From: Enterobacter sp. RHBSTW-00175 | GTDB lineage: Bacteria > Pseudomonadota > Gammaproteobacteria > Enterobacterales > Enterobacteriaceae | DNA: 64,000 nt | NCBI RefSeq assembly: GCF_013927005.1 | Contig: NZ_CP055930.1 | Location: 1,426,001 to 1,490,000 of the forward strand | Direction of reading: 5' to 3' | Part shown: positions 1-8,667 of the stretch, piece after piece | Layout of the letters: each line of letters starts with the position of its first letter | How positions within the stretch are numbered: position 1 is the first letter of the stretch | Notes under the pieces: model-generated | Told to the model about the DNA's origin: nothing | Databases searched by the model: none | The model's input: the letters and a program-made list of their open reading frames with translations, nothing else | Position numbers and translations under genes: made by a program

Positions 1-1
1 G

Positions 2-796
2 TGGGCACACCGCACGCTGATGGTGCGTAAACTCAAAGGTCTGGAATCATTACTGCCTGTCTCAGTTGTTAATCCGCTGATGCTGGAAAACGGCTGGACA
101 TTCGACAGTGATTTTCCTGCCGCAACGGGTGACGACCTTTACCATCACGATTTTCTGTACCAGCTCTATCTGCGCGCAGATCCGCACTATACCGGCCGCG
201 TCACCGTACCGGTGCTCTGGGACAAGAAAAACCAGACGATCGTCAGTAATGAATCGGCTGAAATCATCCGCATGTTCAACACCGCATTTGATGCGCACGG
301 CGCCCGCGCCGGTGATTACTATCCGGTTGAGCTGCGCGATAAAATTGATGAGCTGAACAGCTGGATCTACGACAACGTGAACAACGGTGTCTACAAAGCC
401 GGTTTTGCCACCAGCCAGGAAGCCTATGACGAAGCGGTCGCGAACGTCTTCACATCGCTGGAGCGCCTGGAGCAGATCCTCGGTCAGCATCGCTACCTGA
501 CGGGCGATCGCCTGACGGAAGCAGACATCCGTCTGTGGACTACGCTGGTACGTTTTGATCCGGTCTACGTCACCCACTTTAAGTGCGATAAACATCGTAT
601 CAGCGACTACCTGAACCTGTACGGGTTCCTGCGTGACATCTACCAGATACCGGGCATTGCTGAAACGGTCGATTTTGGCCATATCCGCACCCACTACTAC
701 CGCAGCCATAAAACCATTAACCCAACGGGCATTATTTCTATTGGGCCATGGCAGGATCTGGATGAGCCGCACGGGCGCGACGTTCGATTTGGATAA
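2..796 (+). CDS. yqjG: YqjG, glutathionyl-hydroquinone reductase (3' part)
   Basis: The reading frame is already open at the window edge (W-A-H-R-T-L-M-V), so the 5' end lies outside. About 264 C-terminal residues of a family near 328 aa are present. The Xi-class glutathione S-transferase family reduces glutathionyl-hydroquinones in the cytosol. The catalytic Cys in its CPWA motif belongs to the missing N-terminal part. What remains is the end of the thioredoxin-like domain (PVLWDKKNQTIVSNESAEI, the glutathione-binding region) and the all-helical C-terminal domain with the aromatic YPVELRDKIDELNSWIYDNV segment. It is followed by yhaH on the same strand after about 100 bases, as in E. coli. 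Identity is confident; intactness cannot be judged. Confidence 0.93.
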   Translation, partial: WAHRTLMVRKLKGLESLLPVSVVNPLMLENGWTFDSDFPAATGDDLYHHDFLYQLYLRADPHYTGRVTVPVLWDKKNQTIVSNESAEIIRMFNTAFDAHGARAGDYYPVELRDKIDELNSWIYDNVNNGVYKAGFATSQEAYDEAVANVFTSLERLEQILGQHRYLTGDRLTEADIRLWTTLVRFDPVYVTHFKCDKHRISDYLNLYGFLRDIYQIPGIAETVDFGHIRTHYYRSHKTINPTGIISIGPWQDLDEPHGRDVRFG

Positions 797-904
797 ATAT
801 TTAGGGCATCAATAGATACCCTTTTTTAATTCACAATATCCATCTATCCTTACTTTGATTGCTTAGAAAACAAGTGATTGACCGATCATTGAGGCAAGGA
901 AAAA

Positions 905-1270
905 ATGGACTGGTATTTAAAAGTACTGCGCAACTACATTGGATTTGGTGGCCGTGCCCGCCGCAAAGAGTACTGGATGTTCGTTCTGGTGAACTTCGTC
1001 CTGATCATGGTGCTGGGCATCGTCGATAAAATACTCGGCTGGGAACGGGCTGGCGGTGAAGGTGTTCTCACTACAATTTATGGCCTGTTGGTTCTGCTGC
1101 CATCATGGGCCGTGCTGTTCCGCCGGCTGCATGACACCGACCGTTCGGCCTGGTGGCTACTGCTGCTGTTGATCCCGATTATCGGCTGGCTGGTGATTCT
1201 GGTCTTTAACTGTCAGAGCGGCACGCCGGGTGAAAACCGCTTTGGTGCCGATCCTAAACTCAACGCCTGA
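905..1270 (+). CDS. yhaH: YhaH, DUF805 inner membrane protein
   Basis: This 121-aa protein has the DUF805 layout: an N-terminal amphipathic stretch (WYLKVLRNYIGFGGRARRKE), two hydrophobic segments around residues 25-40 and 58-70, a conserved FRRLHDTDRS loop, and a last hydrophobic segment around 82-100, ending in a GENRFGADP tail. It is probably an inner membrane protein of unknown function. The start is supported by AAGGA five bases upstream. E. coli has two paralogues here, yhaH and yhaI; only one copy exists in this window, and its length and sequence fit yhaH better. A REP hairpin follows the stop. Confidence 0.9.
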   Translation: MDWYLKVLRNYIGFGGRARRKEYWMFVLVNFVLIMVLGIVDKILGWERAGGEGVLTTIYGLLVLLPSWAVLFRRLHDTDRSAWWLLLLLIPIIGWLVILVFNCQSGTPGENRFGADPKLNA

Positions 1271-1276
1271 TTCGTT

Positions 1277-1301
1277 GCCCGGTAGCTTTCGCTTACCGGG
1301 C
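1277..1301. repeat. REP hairpin
   Basis: GCCCGGTAGC, a four-base loop, then GCTTACCGGGC form an inverted repeat between the convergent yhaH and yhaJ genes. The core matches other GCCCGGTAAGC elements in this window (39476, 46250, 61748). Confidence 0.7.
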
Positions 1302-1309
1302 CTACGAAC

Positions 1310-2212
1310 CTATTTATTGTAGTGGGCAAACAGCTTCGGTATTTCTCGCAAACACCACGACTTCGCTTCTCCCATGCTGTCACGGCGCCACGCCATAATA
1401 ATATCGACCTCACTGGTGTACTCCGGGCTCACCACGCGCAGCCGTCCTTCGGCGATATCTTTTTCGACGAAGGGATAAGGCATGGTCGCCATCCCGAGGC
1501 CAGCCAGCAGCGCCTGGCGCTTATCTTCCAGCGATGTCACCGTCAGACGCGGCTGCTTATCCAGCAGCTGTACCGTTAATACCGGGCGCTCACGCGCGGT
1601 ATCTGCTACCGCCACACCGCGATATTTCACGCGTGTCACTTCAGACAGCGGCTCAGGCTCCTGGTGGATCGGATGATTCGGTGCGGCGACGTAGACGTTC
1701 ATCACACTGTAAAGCTTACGGGAGTTGATTTCAGACGATGAACGGAAGTGCATATCCGGTGCAATCACGATGTCCGCCCTGCCCGTTTCCAGACGCTCCC
1801 ATGCCCCCGCCAGCACTTCGGTAATGATCGACAGCTGGGTGTTGGCTTTATCCGCCAGGCGGTCCACCAACGGGAACAGCGCCTCAGTAGGCACGAGTGC
1901 TTCAGTTACCAGCGTCAGATGCGTTTCCCAGCCACGCGCCAGCGCTTCGGCGTCGGTGGTTAGTTTATCGGCCGCTTCCAGCAGCACACGGCCACGCTCC
2001 AGCAGCATCCGGCCAACGTTGGTGAATTTTGTTCTATGACCGGAACGATCGAATAACACCACATCCAGCTCTTCTTCCAGCTTCTGCATGGTGTAGCTCA
2101 GCGCAGACGGAACGCGCCCCAGTTCATCTGCCGCAGCGGCAAAGCTGCCACGCCTGTCAATCGCGTCCATGACGCGAAGCGCCTCAAGCGTCAATGCTCT
2201 TTCTTTTGCCAT
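1310..2212 (-). CDS. yhaJ: YhaJ, LysR-type transcriptional regulator
   Basis: A 300-aa LysR-family regulator. Residues 1-60 form the winged helix-turn-helix (LTLEALRVMDAIDRRGSFAAA, LGRVPSALSYTMQKLEEEL); residues of about 90-295 are the periplasmic-binding-protein-like effector domain. E. coli YhaJ is 298 aa and nearly identical through the DNA-binding domain. It is divergent from yhaK across 105 bases, the usual arrangement for a LysR regulator and its target. YhaJ is known to activate yhaK and yqjF in E. coli. The natural ligand is not visible from the sequence. Confidence 0.95.
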   Translation of the reverse strand: MAKERALTLEALRVMDAIDRRGSFAAAADELGRVPSALSYTMQKLEEELDVVLFDRSGHRTKFTNVGRMLLERGRVLLEAADKLTTDAEALARGWETHLTLVTEALVPTEALFPLVDRLADKANTQLSIITEVLAGAWERLETGRADIVIAPDMHFRSSSEINSRKLYSVMNVYVAAPNHPIHQEPEPLSEVTRVKYRGVAVADTARERPVLTVQLLDKQPRLTVTSLEDKRQALLAGLGMATMPYPFVEKDIAEGRLRVVSPEYTSEVDIIMAWRRDSMGEAKSWCLREIPKLFAHYNK

Positions 2213-2317
2213 TTCGTTCTCATTCAGGAAATTTGAACATACCAGGCAGAATATCTGGCTAACAATGAAGCGTCCATACCTTTACCATTGTTTTAGTGTA
2301 AAGAGAGGTCAAGTTTT
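2213..2317. promoter_or_regulatory. yhaJ-yhaK divergent promoter region
   Basis: This 105-base gap between divergent yhaJ and yhaK must hold both promoters and, by analogy with other LysR pairs, the YhaJ operator. AGAGAGG lies nine bases before the yhaK start. No operator could be delimited by eye. Confidence 0.5.
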
Positions 2318-3019
2318 ATGATTACGACAAGAACAGCTAAACAATGCGGACAAGCTGATTTCGGTTGGCTCCAGGCCCGCTACACCTTTTCCTTTGGACA
2401 CTACTTTGACCCAAAACTCCTCGGTTACGCATCACTGCGCGTATTGAACCAGGAAGTGCTCGCCCCAGGCGCGTCCTTCCAGCCGCGCACGTATCCGAAA
2501 GTCGATATCCTGAACCTGATCCTGGAAGGCGAAGCAGAATACCGCGACAGCGAGGGCAATCATGTCCAGGCGAAGGCTGGCGAAGCGTTGCTGATTTCAA
2601 CGCAACCCGGCATTAGCTACAGCGAGCATAATCTCAGCAAAGAAAAGACGCTGACCCGAATGCAGCTGTGGCTGGATGCCTGCCCTGAGCGGGAAAATCC
2701 GCTACTACAGAAGATAGATCTGAAGGGCGATAAACAGCAGCTGCTTGCGTCGCCTGATGGCAGCAACGGCAGCCTGCAACTGCGCCAGCAAGTGTGGCTG
2801 CACCATATCGAACTGAAAAAAGGTGAGCAGGTGAGTTTCCAGCTCCACGGCCCGCGCGCCTATTTACAGTCGATTCATGGCACGGTACATGCAGTGACGC
2901 ACACGGAAGAAAAAGAAGCGCTCACCTGCGGTGACGGGGCGTTTATTCGTGATGAAGCGAATATTACGCTGGTGGCCGATACGCCGCTGCGCGCGCTGTT
3001 GATTGATTTGCCGGTGTAA
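2318..3019 (+). CDS. yhaK: YhaK, pirin-like bicupin
   Basis: A 233-aa pirin-family protein of usual length. The N-terminal cupin contains the metal-site-like HYFDP and the pirin signature near residues 55-75 (PRTYPKVDILNLILEGEAEYRDS). The C-terminal cupin is more diverged (VWLHHIELKKGEQVSFQLHGP). YhaK in E. coli is described as a redox-sensitive bicupin; enzymatic activity is not established. It is cytosolic, with no signal peptide. YhaJ, encoded divergently, is the likely regulator. yhaL, a small gene after yhaK in E. coli, is absent, since only 38 bases separate this stop from cyuA. Confidence 0.93.
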   Translation: MITTRTAKQCGQADFGWLQARYTFSFGHYFDPKLLGYASLRVLNQEVLAPGASFQPRTYPKVDILNLILEGEAEYRDSEGNHVQAKAGEALLISTQPGISYSEHNLSKEKTLTRMQLWLDACPERENPLLQKIDLKGDKQQLLASPDGSNGSLQLRQQVWLHHIELKKGEQVSFQLHGPRAYLQSIHGTVHAVTHTEEKEALTCGDGAFIRDEANITLVADTPLRALLIDLPV

Positions 3020-3027
3020 CGTAAAAA

Positions 3028-3050
3028 CCCTCTCCTCCTGGAGGAGAGGG
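3028..3050 (-). terminator. Terminator of cyuPA
   Basis: The perfect hairpin CCCTCTCCTCC/GGAGGAGAGGG is followed on the minus strand by TTTTT. It lies just after the cyuA stop. There is no T-run on the plus strand, so yhaK is not obviously terminated by it. Confidence 0.75.
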
Positions 3051-3057
3051 GAAACAC

Positions 3058-4359
3058 CTACACCTTACTCGCCATTATCTCAATGATCTGCCGGTCTGTT
3101 GCCTGCATCGAGCGGCACGCCAGTGAGCACAGATTAGCGATAGACTGCTCAACATCGTGCGCGACAATCCCTTCATTGCCTGTCACAGCTGAATCATCCA
3201 GCGCCATCATCACCGCCTTCCAGGCGCTCCCGACGCTGGTTGATACCTTCATCGCGCAGCTGTTAGACGCTCCGTCACAGATAATCCCGCTGACATCACC
3301 GATCATGCTGCTGATGGCCATCGCAATCGTCTGGTAACGCCCGTCCATCAGCCACGCCATTCCTGCCGCCGCGCCCATGGCCGCCGTTGTTGCTGCGCAC
3401 AGCGCCGACAAGCGCGGAAGCTGGTAATGGATATAGATGGCCGCCAGATGCGACAACATCAATGCCCGGGCAAGACGTTCATCATCAGCCTGAACATACT
3501 CAGCCACCACCACAACCGGCATAGTCGCGGTGATCCCCTGATTGCCCGAGCCGGAGTTGCTCATAGCTGGTAACGTTGCGCCACCCATTCTGGCATCAGA
3601 GGCCGCACTGGTGCGGATAATAATGTCTGAACCTATATCCTGCGCCATCCATCCACGCGCGCGCTGTTTATGCAGAGTGGCACCGATGTGCAGCCCCCAC
3701 TTTCTGCTTAGCCCTTCGCGAGAGAGCGCATCGTTCAGACGTGCCGCTTCCAGGATAAAGCGGATCGCATCGAACGGTACCTGCTTCACAAATTCGACGA
3801 TCTGCGACAGCGTGGTGTGTGAAAACACCGCCAGCGGATCGCCGCCCATCTCATCGGGCTGCTCGTTAAGGACAAAGCGCGTTTCACCCTGACAAACGAT
3901 CTCCACGACGCGGGTATGCCCACCGGCAATGGTGACCATTGCGGATGTGTTGCCAGCATGAACGCAGGCGCGGGAATAAAGGATCTCATCGCAAGGTTCT
4001 TGCAGCTTCACCTGTACCCGTCCGGCTTGCAGAAGTGCTTTTGCCTTTGCCAACGCGTCGCCTGAGGCATCTTTCAACACCTCCAGCCCGGCCTGCGCGT
4101 TACCGCCAATAGCGCCCAGTGCTGCGGCAATGGGTAGCCCGACCATGCCTGTTCCCGGTACCGTAACGCCAAGCCCGTTTTTCATCAGGTTTGGCGACAC
4201 CCACGCATCTATCTGCGTGACCTCACCAGGAAGTTGTTCCGCGGCAATGGCACAGGCCAGCGCCAGTGAGACAGGCTCTGTACACCCCAGCGCAGGTTTA
4301 ACTTCTTCCTGCACGGCACGAATAAAATGGTTCCATAAAGGATTGATTTGCTCAGACAT
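3058..4359 (-). CDS. cyuA: CyuA, L-cysteine desulfidase (YhaM)
   Basis: A 433-aa cytosolic enzyme that degrades L-cysteine to pyruvate, ammonia and sulfide under anaerobic conditions, in E. coli via a labile Fe-S cluster. Cysteines placed as likely cluster ligands are Cys26 (LGCTEP), the [14 protein letters not shown] pair in the middle, and the [14 protein letters not shown] pair near residue 360. Gly/Ala-rich segments ([28 protein letters not shown]) match the UPF0597 family. The start has AAGG eight bases upstream. It follows cyuP by 21 bases in the same transcript, so transporter and enzyme are co-expressed. A terminator follows. Confidence 0.94.
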   Translation of the reverse strand: MSEQINPLWNHFIRAVQEEVKPALGCTEPVSLALACAIAAEQLPGEVTQIDAWVSPNLMKNGLGVTVPGTGMVGLPIAAALGAIGGNAQAGLEVLKDASGDALAKAKALLQAGRVQVKLQEPCDEILYSRACVHAGNTSAMVTIAGGHTRVVEIVCQGETRFVLNEQPDEMGGDPLAVFSHTTLSQIVEFVKQVPFDAIRFILEAARLNDALSREGLSRKWGLHIGATLHKQRARGWMAQDIGSDIIIRTSAASDARMGGATLPAMSNSGSGNQGITATMPVVVVAEYVQADDERLARALMLSHLAAIYIHYQLPRLSALCAATTAAMGAAAGMAWLMDGRYQTIAMAISSMIGDVSGIICDGASNSCAMKVSTSVGSAWKAVMMALDDSAVTGNEGIVAHDVEQSIANLCSLACRSMQATDRQIIEIMASKV

Positions 4360-4380
4360 CGTTACGACCTTTATTGCTCC

Positions 4381-5712
4381 TCAGGAGAACGCGAGGAAAG
4401 GAGAAACACAAAGCAGCAGCCCGGTGATGACAATAATCACCAGAGATACGCCTTTATATTTATGTAGCGCGGGGACTTTGTAGACCAGCCACGCTGGGAT
4501 CAGGCAGCCAACCATTCCAAAGATAGGGCTACAAATAGAAGTGAAGCTCAGGACCGGTGCGTTTAAGACAATGGCGCTCCAGGCGAGCAGGATGGCGAAC
4601 AGCATGATCCCACGCTGAACGGTACGTTCATTGATATTCTCTGCCGGCATTCTGCGGCGCAGGATATTCATCACAATGCCCTGCGTGGCTTCGCGAAAGC
4701 CGAGATACACGCCGAAGAAGGCAGTCATGACGGCGAAAATATTCAGGATCACGCTGACGATTTTGACCCAGCCCGCACCGTCACCGCTAATAAACTGCGC
4801 GGCGATCGCCAGAGCCGAAATATTTTGCTCATAGGCTTTTACCGCCTCATCGTGACCCATCGCCAGTGTGAAGGAGACGGCATAGAAGAAAACCGTCACA
4901 AACAGCACACCAAAGGCAATATTCATCGCACGTAGCGCTTTGTGTCGCGCCACTTCAACCGATTTTTCCCGGGAACGATAAGAGATAACCATCGGGCTTA
5001 AGGTCTGGATAAACAGAATCGACGTTAAGGTGAAAGGCAGCGTAATAATGGCGTTTTTGATCAGCAACCCCATCGGTGGCAGCATACCGACGTTGGCTAA
5101 ATGCCAGAGGCCAATCATCGACAGCCCCAGAGCGGCAACCACAAATAGCTTGGTGAGCACCATCAGGCTGGAAACTTTGAACAACAACTTTTCACCACGA
5201 GATGAAATAGCCACCAAAATACAAATCAAAAATAAACCGTAGAACGGGTTTTCTGAAAGCAAACCGTCGGTGATGCCGAAGGTGTGCAGATACGAGGCGC
5301 TATCGTTAGTGATGGCGGTGGAATAGACAAACATCCAAATCACCAGCATCACAAAATAAAGTGCCCCTAATAAAATCCCCCAGTTTTTCCCCAGATAACC
5401 GCTAATCACGCTCGGGTAATCTTTGCACTCGGGGGATTCCGCCAGCGTATTAATAAACAGGCGCTGGAACAGATACATGGCCGGATAACCAATAATCGAC
5501 GAGAGCAAAAAGACCCACAGCCCCATTAACCCCACCTGCACCGGGAGAAAAACGATCCCCGCGCCGATGGCCATCCCGATACTCATAATGACCCAGCCCG
5601 TGTCGGTGCTGTCGAATTTAATGGCCTCGCACCATTCGCTTTCACTCATCCCTGCCCGCCTTGCCGCGGGAGAGTCGTTCACAATCACACTGCTATTTGT
5701 TGCCGTATCCAT
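4381..5712 (-). CDS. cyuP: CyuP, cysteine/serine transporter (YhaO)
   Basis: A 443-aa HAAAP (STP) family amino acid-proton symporter with about 11 membrane segments, beginning with GWVIMSIGMAIGAGIVFLPV. The short hydrophilic N-terminus (MDTATNSSVIVNDSPAARRAG) is typical. It is the first gene of the cyuPA operon, importing cysteine for CyuA; E. coli CyuP is the anaerobic cysteine importer. It is distantly related to TdcC further along this window (443 aa, same family). Confidence 0.93.
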   Translation of the reverse strand: MDTATNSSVIVNDSPAARRAGMSESEWCEAIKFDSTDTGWVIMSIGMAIGAGIVFLPVQVGLMGLWVFLLSSIIGYPAMYLFQRLFINTLAESPECKDYPSVISGYLGKNWGILLGALYFVMLVIWMFVYSTAITNDSASYLHTFGITDGLLSENPFYGLFLICILVAISSRGEKLLFKVSSLMVLTKLFVVAALGLSMIGLWHLANVGMLPPMGLLIKNAIITLPFTLTSILFIQTLSPMVISYRSREKSVEVARHKALRAMNIAFGVLFVTVFFYAVSFTLAMGHDEAVKAYEQNISALAIAAQFISGDGAGWVKIVSVILNIFAVMTAFFGVYLGFREATQGIVMNILRRRMPAENINERTVQRGIMLFAILLAWSAIVLNAPVLSFTSICSPIFGMVGCLIPAWLVYKVPALHKYKGVSLVIIVITGLLLCVSPFLAFS

Positions 5713-5974
5713 AAGGCACTCGCTTATTTTGTAGGGTAAACAGTTATTTTTATAAGGTTCTGCCCACCAGCGATAATGAGCCAGACGTTTGCAGGTGCTT
5801 GTTATTAGAGTGAAAAGATCATACCTGGAGAGAGGGAGAAAAAAGTCACAAGTTTTATGTGGCTTTTACGTAATGGGAGGAAAAATTACTTCGATATATG
5901 AAAATTAAGTGTGATTTTTCTAAAGGTGATGGGGATCAAGAAATAAAAAACCCGCGCCAGGCGCGGGTCAGAAA
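5713..5974 (-). promoter_or_regulatory. cyuPA promoter region, with terminator of the next gene
   Basis: These 262 bases hold the cyuP promoter on the minus strand. In E. coli CyuR (DecR) activates this promoter through an AT-rich site; the AT-rich stretch at 5878-5912 (GGAAAAATTACTTCGATATA and following) is a possible counterpart, but this is a visual match only. Confidence 0.35.
5951..5967 (-). terminator. Terminator of the Spy-like gene
   Basis: CCCGCGCC/GGCGCGGG hairpin followed on the minus strand by six T residues, directly after the stop at 5975. Confidence 0.85.
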
Positions 5975-6385
5975 TCATTCAGCCAATGCATTCGCCATAT
6001 CGGTTCGAATCTGCTTACGCTGTTCAGGCGTCAGGACCTGGCTTACGTCGAAGTAGTATTTCACGCGGTAGTAGCGGGTCTGTTCTTCAATTTTGCTGAA
6101 AGCCGCCAGCTGGCTTTTCACCGTGCTTTCATTCCATTTTCCGGCCTGGAACATGTCGATTAACGCGCCATCTTTCACGCCCGTCATTGGGATTTTAGCG
6201 ACGTTTTGTTCCAGCGCCTGATGCAGCGATTCAATCTTCTTCACCTGCTCGTTACTGAGCTTCAGGTGCTGTACCAGCGGATCCTGCGAAGGCGACGGTG
6301 CGGCTTCAACATTGGCCGCCTGTGCCGTAAAACTGCACACTGCCAGCGATGCAGCAACCAAAGCAATACGGGTCATTTTCATCAT
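5975..6385 (-). CDS. Spy/CpxP-like periplasmic protein
   Basis: A 136-aa protein with a clear Sec signal peptide (KMTRIALVAASLAVCSFTAQA, cleavage after A-Q-A near residue 23). The mature part is helical with two LTxxQ-type motifs, LSNEQ near residue 45 and LTPEQRKQI near residue 120, the mark of the Spy/CpxP/ZraP family of periplasmic chaperones and envelope-stress proteins. AAGGA stands seven bases before the start. It is monocistronic with its own terminator and divergent from vgrG. The exact orthologue is not recognised; it is neither spy nor cpxP by position. Confidence 0.75.
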   Translation of the reverse strand: MMKMTRIALVAASLAVCSFTAQAANVEAAPSPSQDPLVQHLKLSNEQVKKIESLHQALEQNVAKIPMTGVKDGALIDMFQAGKWNESTVKSQLAAFSKIEEQTRYYRVKYYFDVSQVLTPEQRKQIRTDMANALAE

Positions 6386-6711
6386 CTTACTGTCCTTAAA
6401 TACTGTTTACGTGGAAAACAGGTGCATTGTTTTTCAAGAGCGGATGAATATGTGTGAATAATTATATAAACAATTTTGTATGTACCGTGCCAGACATCAG
6501 AGTTTTCATTACTTTTCTTTTTTATTTTCTCAAACGCAAGATTAGATTGACCAATTTATAATACAAAACAGATAGATACAAAAAAACCAATACATATCGC
6601 GAATATAATGGTAATCCTTTTCTGAAATTTCCCCTCATTTAAACACTAACTATTTATCCATAAAAAAAGAGAGGATATCGTTGTGTGCGCCAACACAATG
6701 GAGATGTGTTT
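6386..6711. other. AT-rich intergenic region before vgrG
   Basis: These 326 bases are strongly AT-rich between divergent genes. They must contain the promoters of the Spy-like gene and of the vgrG cassette. Candidate -10 elements are too many to choose between. No further coding region or hairpin terminator was found. Confidence 0.5.
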
Positions 6712-8667
6712 ATGTCATTAAAAGGCTTACGTTTTACGCTGGACGTGGAGGGGCTGCCGGAAACCGCAACCGCCGTCGTCAGCTTCACCCTCTGCCAGAA
6801 TCTCTCCATCCCCTTTTTACTCCGTGTCGATATCGCCGGGGACCAGACCGGCCTCTCCGGACCGGATTTCCTCGAAAAGAACGCCACACTCACCCTCTGG
6901 CAGGGCTCCGTTCCACAGCGCTACCTCCACGGCATCATCACCGGAGTGGAAACACGGGAAAACAACCACTGGCAGATGAACTATCATCTGACGCTTTCTT
7001 CCCCGCTCTGGCGCTGCGGCCTGCGTCAGAATTTCCGTATCTTTCAGCAGCAGGATATCCAGGCCATCTCCTCCACCCTGCTCACTGAAAACGGTGTCAC
7101 TGACTGGGTGCCGTCCTTTTATGAAGCCCATCCGGCACGGGAGTTCTGTGTACAGTACGGGGAGACCGACCTCAGCTTTCTCAGTCGCCTCTGGGCCGAA
7201 GAGGGCATTTTCTTCTTCGACTGGCTCCACCCGACCGGTCCCGGACAGAAACTCGTTCTCTGTGATGATGTCGCCGGTCTCTCCTCCCTGGGCTCCCTGC
7301 CCTTTAACCCCAATATCCGCGAACCCTCCACGGAATGCATCAGTGAGTTCCGCTACCGGGCGCAGATACGCCCTTCATCAGTGGAAAACCAGGATTACAC
7401 CTTTAAAACCCCCGGCTGGCCCGGTTACTTCAGCCACCACGCCGAAAACCTGAACGGCCAGCGCAGCCAGTATGAAATCTTCGATTACCCGGGACGCTTC
7501 AAGGATGTGCAGCACGGTCAGGACTTTGCCCGCTACCGGGCCGGAGGTTACCGCCGTGATGCTGAGGCAGCGACCTGCGTCACGAACTCCCCGAAACTGT
7601 GGCCCGGAAAACGTTTCACCCTGACCGGCCACCCTTCCCCGGCCCTCAACCGGGAATGGCAGGTCACGGGCTGTGTCCTGAAGGGCGAACAGCCTCAGGC
7701 CCTGCACGGCAGCCAGGGGGAAGGCACCACGCTCAGAAACACGGTTAACGTCATCCCGGCAGACCGGACCTGGCGTCCCTTCCCGCCACCCAAACCCGCT
7801 GTCGATGGTCCGCAGAGCGCCATCGTCACCGGTCCGAAAGGTGAGGAAATCTTCTGTGACGAGCACGGCCGGGTCCGGGTGCGTTTTCACTGGGACCGCT
7901 ACTGCCCGGGAAACGAGGACAGCTCCTGCTGGATACGGGTATCCCAGGCATGGGCCGGAACCGGCTTCGGCAACCTCGCCATCCCGCGCGTGGGTCAGGA
8001 GGTGATAGTCAACTTCCTCAACGGTGACCCGGACCAGCCCATTATCATGGGCCGCACTTATCATCAGGACAACCGCTCGCCGGGCAGTCTCCCGGGAACC
8101 AAAACGCAGATGACCATCCGCTCGAAAACCTACAGGGGCAGCGGATTTAACGAACTGCGCTTCGAAGATGCGACTGATAATGAAGAAATTTTCCTGCACG
8201 CACAGAAAAATATGCAGGTGAAGGTACTCAACAGTAAAGACGTCCGAATTAATTACGACCGTTCTGTCAGTATTGGTCATGACGAATCACTGGTAGTAGC
8301 CAATGACAGGAAAGTGACTGTTGACGGGAAGCAGGATCACAAAACAACAAAAGACCACCTCAGTCTGGTTGAGGGTAATCATGGCCTGGAAGTAAAAGGC
8401 GATCTGGCGCAGAAGGTTGCAGGTGCCCTCGGGATCAGTGTTCAGGGTGATATTGTTTTGCAGAGCGACAGTAAAATCAGCTTGCGGGTGGGTGGCTCGT
8501 TTGTGGCGATACATGCAGGTGGTGTGGATATCAGAGGTCCCCTTATTAACCTCAACGGTGGGGGGAACCCCGGTGACGTTATTTTACCCATGCGCCCGGT
8601 GATACTCAAAGCAGCCGCTGGAAGCGGGTCAATGTTCGTGTCACATTGTCCGAAGGAGGAGCCGTAA
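6712..8667 (+). CDS. vgrG: VgrG, T6SS spike protein
   Basis: A 651-aa VgrG (TssI), the trimeric spike at the tip of the T6SS tube. Residues 1-370 are the gp27-like base (FTLDVEGLPETATAVVSF, FCVQYGETDLSFLSRLWAEEGIFF); about 380-480 is the gp5-like OB fold (EHGRVRVRFHWDRY, SCWIRVSQAWAG, PRVGQEVIVNFLNGDPDQPI); then come the beta-helix repeats (RINYDRSVSIGHDESLVV onward). It has no large C-terminal effector domain, ending shortly after INLNGGGNPGD, so cargo is presumably loaded through the DUF4123 protein and PAAR. The ATG at 6712 has GGAG upstream and is preferred over an in-frame GTG at 6685. The stop overlaps the next start. The 3' end is more AT-rich than the rest. Confidence 0.95.
   Translation: MSLKGLRFTLDVEGLPETATAVVSFTLCQNLSIPFLLRVDIAGDQTGLSGPDFLEKNATLTLWQGSVPQRYLHGIITGVETRENNHWQMNYHLTLSSPLWRCGLRQNFRIFQQQDIQAISSTLLTENGVTDWVPSFYEAHPAREFCVQYGETDLSFLSRLWAEEGIFFFDWLHPTGPGQKLVLCDDVAGLSSLGSLPFNPNIREPSTECISEFRYRAQIRPSSVENQDYTFKTPGWPGYFSHHAENLNGQRSQYEIFDYPGRFKDVQHGQDFARYRAGGYRRDAEAATCVTNSPKLWPGKRFTLTGHPSPALNREWQVTGCVLKGEQPQALHGSQGEGTTLRNTVNVIPADRTWRPFPPPKPAVDGPQSAIVTGPKGEEIFCDEHGRVRVRFHWDRYCPGNEDSSCWIRVSQAWAGTGFGNLAIPRVGQEVIVNFLNGDPDQPIIMGRTYHQDNRSPGSLPGTKTQMTIRSKTYRGSGFNELRFEDATDNEEIFLHAQKNMQVKVLNSKDVRINYDRSVSIGHDESLVVANDRKVTVDGKQDHKTTKDHLSLVEGNHGLEVKGDLAQKVAGALGISVQGDIVLQSDSKISLRVGGSFVAIHAGGVDIRGPLINLNGGGNPGDVILPMRPVILKAAAGSGSMFVSHCPKEEP

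Noticed and set aside
6685..6711. Nine-codon upstream extension of vgrG from GTG
   Set aside because: ATG at 6712 has GGAG at good distance and begins the usual VgrG N-terminus MSLKGLRFTLDVEG.
7378..8280. 300-codon minus-strand open frame inside vgrG
   Set aside because: Antisense shadow of a GC-rich gene; no binding site, composition unlike a protein gene.
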